Below, in pieces: positions 1 through 5,085 of a DNA stretch of 5,085 nt; positions within the stretch are counted from its first letter, which is position 1; every line of letters begins with the position of its first letter. The stretch covers positions 1 through 5,085 of the forward strand of contig JAGNMH010000476.1 of assembly GCA_017991275.1 (NCBI GenBank), read 5' to 3'. The notes under the pieces are model-generated. The model was not told the DNA's origin, searched no databases, and was given only the letters and a program-made list of their open reading frames with translations. The position numbers and the translations under genes are program-made. The DNA is from Acidobacteriota bacterium. GTDB taxonomy: Bacteria; Acidobacteriota; Blastocatellia; RBC074.

Positions 1-1
1 C

Positions 2-895
2 AAGACAGCGGCGCAACGGCTTCAAATGCGACAGCGCCTGGCCGAAGTTCTGGTCTATTCATCCGGTGTTCAAGAGGCTGAATTCAAACTGGCTCGCGAA
101 GAGCTGATGAGCGAAATCCCTGTCTTTAACCGCTGGCTGGTCAAAGCCCAGGCTGCGACTCAGCTCAAGCGGATAATTGACCAGGCGGATTTGCAGTTGA
201 CCGTCATGCGACTGTTTATGTTTTCAGTGATTGCCGGATTGCTGGCCGTGATTGCGATTTCCAGCGTAGTCGTGAACTTGCTGATAATCGCCGCCACCGG
301 CTTGGTGGCGGCGACCATTCCATTCCTGCATGTTCTATGGAAACGCCAACAACGGCTGGATAAATTTCTGGCCATTTTGCCGGAAGCGTTGGATTTGATG
401 GGACGCGCCCTGACCGCCGGACACGCTTTTACCGAAGCATTGAACGTCGTAGCCAGCGAAATGCCAGACCCAATTGCCGCGGAATTTAAGCAAACTTACG
501 ACGAACAAAATCTGGGGCTGTCGTTCAAACTGGCGCTAAACAATTTGACCAAACGAATTCCACTGGTGGACATGCAACTGTGCATGACCGCCATCATGAT
601 TCAGCGTGAAACCGGCGGAAACCTGGCGGAAATTCTGGAAAAAGTCGCCGCAACCATCCGCGAACGGTTTCGCATAATGGAAGACCTGAAGACCCTGACC
701 ACGCAATCACGCATTTCCGCTTATGTGCTGTGCGCGGTTCCTCTTTTCATCACTATCGCCGCAACCATCATCAGCCCCGATTACATGAGCATTCTTTGGG
801 ACGACCCGCGAGGACATAACCTGATCGCACTGGCTGTCGGGATGCAGTTGTGCGGCATCCTGATGGTTCGCAAAATTCTGCAAATCAAAATCTGA
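2..895 (+). CDS. tadB: TadB-like Tad/Flp pilus platform protein (type II secretion F domain), 5'-partial
   Basis: Inner-membrane platform protein of the Tad (tight adherence, type IVc pilus) system. In this family TadB and TadC sit under the pilus and couple the TadA/CpaF ATPase to Flp pilin assembly. The reading frame is open to the window edge. The ATG at 26 is preceded by eight in-frame codons (KTAAQRLQ) with no stop, so it is probably internal and the usual N-terminal membrane helix lies outside the window. Numbered from that Met, a charged cytoplasmic stretch (1-55) leads to two membrane helices (about 60-82 and 84-104). The T2SSF domain follows (about 115-240), with the family-typical segments LPEALDLMGRALTAGHAF (118-135) and RETGGNLAEILEKVA (194-208). 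Two C-terminal helices come last (about 229-251 and 265-283). The gene ends in TGA. The pairing with tadC downstream supports TadB over a generic GspF/PilC, which carries two F domains in one chain. The family call is firm; the true start is not visible. Confidence 0.9.
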   Translation, partial: KTAAQRLQMRQRLAEVLVYSSGVQEAEFKLAREELMSEIPVFNRWLVKAQAATQLKRIIDQADLQLTVMRLFMFSVIAGLLAVIAISSVVVNLLIIAATGLVAATIPFLHVLWKRQQRLDKFLAILPEALDLMGRALTAGHAFTEALNVVASEMPDPIAAEFKQTYDEQNLGLSFKLALNNLTKRIPLVDMQLCMTAIMIQRETGGNLAEILEKVAATIRERFRIMEDLKTLTTQSRISAYVLCAVPLFITIAATIISPDYMSILWDDPRGHNLIALAVGMQLCGILMVRKILQIKI

Positions 896-906
896 GTTTG
901 GAGCGC

Positions 907-941
907 GCCAGCTTTAGCCGGCAGCGACAGCTAAAGCTGGC
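907..941. repeat. Perfect 12-bp inverted repeat in the tadB-tadC spacer
   Basis: The left arm GCCAGCTTTAGC (907-918) is the exact reverse complement of the right arm GCTAAAGCTGGC (930-941), with an 11-nt loop. It begins 11 nt after the tadB stop codon. A 4-bp hairpin (CAGC-AGAG-GCTG, 941-952) abuts it and shares one base. No T-run follows, so it does not look like a factor-independent terminator. In an mRNA it could form a stable stem affecting 3' stability of tadB or relative expression of tadC. It may equally be one copy of a dispersed REP- or MITE-like palindromic element. The inverted repeat is directly seen; its role is inference. Confidence 0.8.
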
Positions 942-966
942 AGCAGAGGCTGTAACCGATCCGCTT

Positions 967-980
967 CCGCCTGAAGGCGG
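967..980. repeat. Short GC-rich hairpin upstream of tadC
   Basis: CCGCC (967-971) and GGCGG (976-980) pair around a TGAA tetraloop; on DNA the match extends to six bases per arm, CCGCCT/AGGCGG. It lies 18 nt before the tadC Shine-Dalgarno sequence and is followed by TACTCTAAAA rather than a T-run, so terminator function is not supported. Together with the larger inverted repeat at 907-941 it fills most of the tadB-tadC gap and may be part of the same composite element. Confidence 0.6.
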
Positions 981-998
981 TACTCTAAAAGCATAAGC

Positions 999-1003
999 AA
1001 GGA
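999..1003 (+). promoter_or_regulatory. Ribosome binding site of tadC
   Basis: AAGGA lies 6 nt before the ATG at 1010. An in-frame TAA at 986-988 and the absence of any other start codon after it make this ATG the only possible ATG/GTG/TTG start in the frame upstream of the conserved protein. Confidence 0.75.
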
Positions 1004-1009
1004 ACAAAC

Positions 1010-1930
1010 ATGCCTGACATCATTTCAATTTCCGTTTTCGGCTTCACGGTTTTTTGCGCCGTTGGCTTGTACTGGTTGCTGACCAGCAAATCGAACACCG
1101 CCAATCAACGTTTGAACGATTTGCGCAAAGACCTTTCGGCGGATTCGCCTGAAATCAAGGAGTCGGCAACAGAAAGAATTGTTCAGCGCGTCGCAGAACC
1201 TGTAAGCCGGCTTGCTCCCCCTTCAGCGGCAGAAGCGCAAAAACTGCAAAAGAAACTTATGCATGCTGGGTTCCGCTCGCCCAATGCGCCAATTATTTAT
1301 CGTGCAATTCAATTGGTCTGCCTGGTCAGCACACCGTCAATCACCATTTTCGTTCTTTTAGCGATGGGGCGCTCGCTGTCCAGTTCGATAGCCATAATTT
1401 CGATAAGCGTCGGCGTCGGTTATCTGCTGCCTCGCAGCAGCCTGGATCATCTGACCAAAAGCCGACAGCAACGGCTGCGCTGGGGATTGGCGGATGCGCT
1501 TGATCTGTTGGTTATTTCAGTCGAAGCCGGATTGGGAGTAAATGCCGCGATGGTGCGTGTCAGCAACGAAATGCGGCGCGTACATCCCGAAATCAGCGAA
1601 GAGTTTGAAATGGTCAACCTGGAAATCCGTGTTGGCCGTGAAAGAGAACATGCTCTGCGAAATCTGGCCGAGCGAACCGGAGTAGAAGATTTACGAGGAT
1701 TGTGCGCAATGCTGATTCAAGCCGACCGTTTTGGAACTTCCATTGCCCGCGCCATTCGCAATTACTCCGACTCGCTGAGAACCAAGCGGCGACAACGAGC
1801 CGAACAAGCCGCGCAAAAGGCCGCCATCAAACTGCTGTTCCCTCTGGCGATTTTCCTCTTCCCAACGCTGTTCATCGCCTTGATCGGCCCCGCAATGCTT
1901 CAGTTGATGGATAACTTCTTCAAAAAGTAA
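1010..1930 (+). CDS. tadC: TadC-like Tad/Flp pilus platform protein (type II secretion F domain)
   Basis: Second inner-membrane platform protein of the Tad pilus machine; TadC works with TadB at the base of the Flp pilus. At 306 residues it is of normal family length and appears complete. An N-terminal membrane helix (about 4-24) is followed by a charged cytoplasmic linker (25-95). Two helices come next (about 96-118 and 123-141), then the T2SSF domain (about 155-290). The domain carries the TadC-typical WGLADALDLLVISVEAGLG (158-176), ADRFGTSIARAIR (238-250) and an RTKRRQRAEQAAQKAAIK segment (257-274) leading into the last hydrophobic helix (about 275-297). Residues 77-88 (KLQKKLMHAGFR plus flanks) match the short LxxAGFR motif common before the first TadC helix pair. 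It lies 114 nt after tadB, a looser spacing than usual for this pair because of the palindromic spacer. Confidence in the family is high. Confidence 0.92.
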   Translation: MPDIISISVFGFTVFCAVGLYWLLTSKSNTANQRLNDLRKDLSADSPEIKESATERIVQRVAEPVSRLAPPSAAEAQKLQKKLMHAGFRSPNAPIIYRAIQLVCLVSTPSITIFVLLAMGRSLSSSIAIISISVGVGYLLPRSSLDHLTKSRQQRLRWGLADALDLLVISVEAGLGVNAAMVRVSNEMRRVHPEISEEFEMVNLEIRVGREREHALRNLAERTGVEDLRGLCAMLIQADRFGTSIARAIRNYSDSLRTKRRQRAEQAAQKAAIKLLFPLAIFLFPTLFIALIGPAMLQLMDNFFKK

Positions 1931-1936
1931 TCGCTC

Positions 1937-1940
1937 AGGA
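1937..1940 (+). promoter_or_regulatory. Ribosome binding site of the fused MFS/synthase-like gene
   Basis: AGGA lies 8 nt upstream of the ATG at 1949, inside the 18-nt gap after tadC. The tadC stop codon (1928-1930) is in the same frame and no other start codon lies between, so it fixes the start of the downstream gene. Confidence 0.7.
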
Positions 1941-1948
1941 AAACCGTA

Positions 1949-4207
1949 ATGTTTACCAGTCAATCACGTACTTTTCAGGAAAAGGGATTAGGCGCTCTGT
2001 TTGCCGCCACGTTGTTGTTAAACGCGCTGCTGCTGTTTCTGGTCCAGCCGATGATCGCCAGAATGCTGTTGCCATACCTGGGCGGAGCGCCATCGGTCTG
2101 GAACACCTGCATGGTTTTCTTTCAGACATTGCTGCTGGCCGGTTACGCTTACTCGCATTTCATCACCCAACGACTTGGAGTCAAAGCTCAAACGGCTCTG
2201 CATCTGAGCCTGCTGGCGCTGGCGGCGGCAGTTCTGCCCCTGGAAATTTCCGAAGCCTCGGTTCAATCACTGACCGGGCAAACGACGCCGGTTCTCTGGT
2301 TGCTGAAATCACTGATGCTGATGGTTGGCTTGCCGTTCCTTATGCTTTCGACCGGCGGGCCATTGTTGCAACAGTGGTTTTCCAAAACCGGGCACAGCGC
2401 CGCCAAAGACCCCTACTTCCTTTACAGCGCCAGCAACCTGGGCAGCCTGGCCGCTTTGTTGGGCTACCCTCTGCTGGTCGAACCCAATTTACGCTTGAGT
2501 CAACAAAGCTGGTTGTTGACCTTTGGTTATGCGGCATTGATCGCGCTGATACTGCTGTGCGCAGTCGTGCGATGGAAAGCTGCGGCATCGCCTGACAAAG
2601 AACCTGCTCCGCAACTAGAGGCTGGCCAGGTTAATTCAGCAGTCGGGCTTGGCTGGAAGCGAAGACTTCACTGGGTGCTGCTGGCCTTTGTTCCATCCAG
2701 TCTGATGCTCGGAGCCACGACTTACCTTTCGACAGACATTTCGCCGATCCCGCTGCTGTGGGTGATGCCACTGTCGCTATACCTGCTGACGTTCATTCTG
2801 GCGTTCGCGCGCAAGCCTCTGATTCCACTCAGCCCGCTGGTCAAATGGATGCCTTTGCTGGCTCTGGTGGTGGTGTTGCTGATTTTGACTCATTGGCCGT
2901 TGCCTACCTGGGCCTCGGTCTTTTTGCACCTGTTGTTTTTCTTTGTGGCTGCATTTGTTTGTCACAGTCAGTTGGCCAACGACCGACCGCCCACCTCACG
3001 CCTGACGGAGTTCTATCTGTGGTTGTCGGTCGGGGGCATGTTGGGCGGAATCTTCAACAGCCTGATTTCCCCCGTCGTTTTCAAAACGGTTGCCGAATAT
3101 CCAATTGCCATCGTTCTGGCTTTGTTGCTGAGACCGAGACTGACGACAGGGACGGACAATGCTCGCGCGCGTTATCTGGACTTTGCTTTGCCAGCAGTCG
3201 TCGGAATCCTGACAGTCGCATTCACCTTCCTGCCGCAAAATTGGGGCGGCAATCAGGTCAATTCTCTTGCTTCTTCGTTGTGCCTGTCTTCGGCCATTGG
3301 CTATACATTCAGCCGTCGCCCGCTGCGCTTCGCTCTGGCGATGGGAGCCATCATACTGGGCAGCGGATTCACCTCGCAGTTTCATTATGGAAAGACGCTG
3401 AGCCTGGAACGAAACTTTTTCGGCGTGCTGAGAGTGACCAGCAGCGACGACGGCCAACTAAAACAGTTTTATCATGGCAACACCAAACACGGTCGCCAAT
3501 ACATTGATCCGGCGCGACATTGCGAACCGCTGTCTTATTACCACCGCCGAGGCCCGCTGGGTCAGGCGCTGGAAGCTTTCTCATCTCTCAAGACTTTGTC
3601 GGATGTAGCCGTGGTCGGCCTGGGAACCGGAGCGATGGCCTGTTATGCACAAGCTGGACAGGATTGGACTTTTTACGAAATTGATCCGGCTGTGCTGGCC
3701 ATGGCGCAAAACGAAAAGTTTTTCAGTTACCTGAACTGCGCCGGTTCTCCGGTAAAAACCATTTTGGGCGATGCGCGTTTGCAACTTCGAAATGCGCCGG
3801 ACGGTCATTACGGCTTGATAGTGCTGGACGCTTTCAGTTCCGACGCCATCCCTACGCATCTGCTGACCAAAGAAGCGATGGGGCTTTATATGTCGAAACT
3901 TGCGCCAGATGGCAGATTGTTATTCCACGTTTCGAACAGGTATCTGGATTTGCGCCCGGTGATTGCCAACTTGGCCGCTGAATCAAACCTGGCGTGTTTC
4001 GGCGTCATCTTTGAAAACCTGCTAAAGCAGCGCGCAGAAGGCGGCGACGGTCTTGACCCGTCATTATGGGTTGCAGTTGCGCGCCACGCTGAAGACCTGG
4101 GAACTTTGACCGGTAATCCCGGATGGCAAAAACTGGAAGGCAGTCCGCAAGCCAAAATCTGGACGGACGATTACTCCAACGTGCTCGGCGCTATGAAATG
4201 GAAATGA
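1949..4207 (+). CDS. Fused MFS / spermidine-synthase-like membrane protein
   Basis: A 752-residue two-part protein of the fused MFS/spermidine-synthase type. Residues 15 to about 480 are hydrophobic, with roughly 12-14 predicted membrane helices and the family-typical NALLLFLVQPMIARMLLPYL near the N-terminus (25-43) and a FLYSASNLGSL segment (157-167). Residues about 485-750 form a soluble spermidine-synthase-like Rossmann domain: HGNTKHG (509-515), PLSYY (527-531), glycine loop GLGTG (557-561), ribose-binding acidic residue in YEID (E577), GDAR (607-610), DAFSSDAIPTHLL (627-639) and a C-terminal WTDDYSNVL (738-746). Classical spermidine synthases have GGGDGG at the glycine loop; here the Asp is replaced by T560, so use of decarboxylated AdoMet as aminopropyl donor is doubtful. 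The substrate and physiological role are unknown for this family as far as I know. It probably shares a transcript with tadC, but the sequence gives no direct tie to pilus assembly. The fold call is strong; the activity is uncertain. Confidence 0.88.
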   Translation: MFTSQSRTFQEKGLGALFAATLLLNALLLFLVQPMIARMLLPYLGGAPSVWNTCMVFFQTLLLAGYAYSHFITQRLGVKAQTALHLSLLALAAAVLPLEISEASVQSLTGQTTPVLWLLKSLMLMVGLPFLMLSTGGPLLQQWFSKTGHSAAKDPYFLYSASNLGSLAALLGYPLLVEPNLRLSQQSWLLTFGYAALIALILLCAVVRWKAAASPDKEPAPQLEAGQVNSAVGLGWKRRLHWVLLAFVPSSLMLGATTYLSTDISPIPLLWVMPLSLYLLTFILAFARKPLIPLSPLVKWMPLLALVVVLLILTHWPLPTWASVFLHLLFFFVAAFVCHSQLANDRPPTSRLTEFYLWLSVGGMLGGIFNSLISPVVFKTVAEYPIAIVLALLLRPRLTTGTDNARARYLDFALPAVVGILTVAFTFLPQNWGGNQVNSLASSLCLSSAIGYTFSRRPLRFALAMGAIILGSGFTSQFHYGKTLSLERNFFGVLRVTSSDDGQLKQFYHGNTKHGRQYIDPARHCEPLSYYHRRGPLGQALEAFSSLKTLSDVAVVGLGTGAMACYAQAGQDWTFYEIDPAVLAMAQNEKFFSYLNCAGSPVKTILGDARLQLRNAPDGHYGLIVLDAFSSDAIPTHLLTKEAMGLYMSKLAPDGRLLFHVSNRYLDLRPVIANLAAESNLACFGVIFENLLKQRAEGGDGLDPSLWVAVARHAEDLGTLTGNPGWQKLEGSPQAKIWTDDYSNVLGAMKWK

Positions 4208-4217
4208 CGCCAACTGA

Positions 4218-5085
4218 TTACAACCCAAGCTGCTGGCTGCTGAGATAATAATACAGCCCCTGTCGCGCCATCAGTTCATCGTGAGTTCCCTGCTCCACCA
4301 GCTTCCCTTTTTCGATGACCAAAATCAGATCGGCGTCGCGGATGGTGCTCAAACGGTGAGCAATGACGAATGAAGTGCGGCCTTTGAACAACTGATCCAT
4401 ATTGTCTTTGACGGCTTTTTCCGATTCGGTGTCCAACGCCGAAGTCGCTTCGTCAAAAATCAGAATCGGCGGTTTGTTGTAAACCGCGCGAGCGATGGCC
4501 AGCCGCTGCCGCTGTCCGCCTGAAAGCGCAATGCCGGTTTCGCCGACGCGGGTTTCGTAACCGAGCGGCAACCGATCAACGAATTCGTGAGCGTTGGCGA
4601 CTTTCGCCGCCCAGATGACTCGATCAAGATCGGGTTCTTCTTCGCCAAAAGCTATGTTTCTGGCGATGGTGTCGTCGAACAAATAATTTTCCTGAAGCAC
4701 AAAACCTATCTGGCGCCGCAAGTCGCGGTATCGCAGCTTTCGTTGTTCCACGTCGTCAAAGAAAATCGCTCCGCCGGTCGGCTCCAACATTCCAGCCAGA
4801 CATTTGACCAAAGTCGTTTTGCCCGAACCGCTGCGACCGACCACAGCTACGGTTTTGCCAGCCGGAATATCCAGCGAGATGTCTTCAAGGATTTTTGCAC
4901 CGTCAACGCCGCCGTAACTGAAACTGAGGTTCTGCAAACGTACTCGACCTTCCAAACTTCGAACCGGTTTCAACTGCGAATGGTCGCTCCCCTGCTCAGG
5001 TTCCGATTCAAAGATGTCGTTCATTCGGTTCAGCAGCACGGCGGCGAATTGCCAGTTATCCCACATAGAAAGCAAAGTCAGAATC
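4218..5085 (-). CDS. ABC exporter, ATP-binding C-terminal part (5'-partial)
   Basis: C-terminal portion of an ABC-type exporter whose membrane domain lies beyond the right edge. The TTG at 5075 is not a credible start: the frame continues upstream without a stop (I-L-T before it), and the first 25 visible residues (WDNWQFAAVLLNRMNDIFES) resemble the end of the last membrane-domain helix and coupling linker of a homodimeric exporter. Numbering from that TTG, the ATPase domain spans about 42-283 and is complete. It has A-loop Tyr54, Walker A GRSGSGKT (80-87), Q-loop Gln128, signature LSGGQ (184-188), Walker B ILIFDE (204-209), D-loop SALD (212-215) and switch His240. All catalytic residues are present, so it should be an active ATPase. 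The linker pattern recalls type I secretion or bacteriocin-type (C39 peptidase) exporters, but lipid or drug exporters of the MsbA type cannot be excluded. It converges on the fused MFS/synthase-like gene with 10 nt between stop codons. Confidence 0.9.
   Translation of the reverse strand, partial: ILTLLSMWDNWQFAAVLLNRMNDIFESEPEQGSDHSQLKPVRSLEGRVRLQNLSFSYGGVDGAKILEDISLDIPAGKTVAVVGRSGSGKTTLVKCLAGMLEPTGGAIFFDDVEQRKLRYRDLRRQIGFVLQENYLFDDTIARNIAFGEEEPDLDRVIWAAKVANAHEFVDRLPLGYETRVGETGIALSGGQRQRLAIARAVYNKPPILIFDEATSALDTESEKAVKDNMDQLFKGRTSFVIAHRLSTIRDADLILVIEKGKLVEQGTHDELMARQGLYYYLSSQQLGL

Noticed and set aside
26..28. ATG at 26 as the true start of tadB
   Set aside because: The frame is open back to the window edge, the upstream codons encode a plausible continuation, no Shine-Dalgarno sequence precedes it, and family members have an N-terminal membrane helix missing here.
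907..941. Factor-independent terminator after tadB
   Set aside because: The stem is strong, but neither strand shows a following run of T residues, so only an inverted repeat is claimed.
1691..1963. A 90-codon minus-strand frame spanning the tadC end and next gene start
   Set aside because: It is antisense to two recognised genes, has no domain, and its product is rich in Gly/Gln/Arg from reverse-complemented hydrophobic codons.
2996..3457. A 153-codon open frame on the minus strand
   Set aside because: It is antisense to the conserved membrane-protein gene, and its Gln/Arg/Ser-rich product is what reverse reading of hydrophobic codons yields.
2758..3507. A 249-codon open frame on the plus strand inside the fused MFS/synthase-like gene
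   Set aside because: It lies wholly inside a well-supported gene in another frame, its product has no recognisable domain and a low-complexity, Arg/Gln/Ser-rich composition, and it has no convincing family signature.
4229..4253. Short CTG-rich and ATA-rich runs as a microsatellite or hairpin
   Set aside because: The run is only a few imperfect units, lies within the C-terminal codons of the ABC exporter gene, and forms no convincing stem.

Overview
This 5.1-kb stretch is chromosomal, gene-dense bacterial DNA of moderate G+C (a little above 50% by eye). It reads like an environmental Gram-negative-type bacterium. The pairing of a Tad (tight adherence) secretion locus with a large fused MFS/spermidine-synthase-like membrane protein, plus a palindromic intergenic element, would fit Acidobacteriota (for example Blastocatellia). 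That assignment is an impression, not something the sequence proves.

Layout, left to right. (1) Positions 1-895, plus strand: the 3' part of tadB, an inner-membrane platform protein of the Tad / type IVc pilus machine. It is open at the window's left edge. (2) Positions 896-1009: a 114-bp spacer holding a perfect 12-bp inverted repeat, a small hairpin and a second strong hairpin, followed by a good ribosome binding site. (3) Positions 1010-1930, plus strand: complete tadC, the partner platform protein. (4) Positions 1949-4207, plus strand: a complete 752-residue protein with a long polytopic membrane half and a C-terminal spermidine-synthase-like Rossmann domain. It starts only 18 nt after tadC with its own Shine-Dalgarno sequence. 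(5) Positions 4218-5085, minus strand: the C-terminal part of an ABC exporter with a complete ATP-binding domain. It converges on the previous gene with only 10 nt between stop codons and runs off the right edge.

TadB and TadC are known to form the membrane platform that works with the TadA/CpaF ATPase to assemble Flp pili, so the rest of a tad cluster probably lies to the left. The fused MFS/synthase-like gene is probably co-transcribed with tadC by spacing, but no functional link to the pilus can be read from the sequence. The ABC exporter belongs to a separate, opposing transcription unit. All four genes look intact where visible. I found no RNA gene, CRISPR array, insertion sequence, integrase or clear factor-independent terminator. 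Nothing here is convincing as a wholly new system. The best leads are the palindromic element between tadB and tadC, and the altered nucleotide-binding loop of the synthase-like domain.
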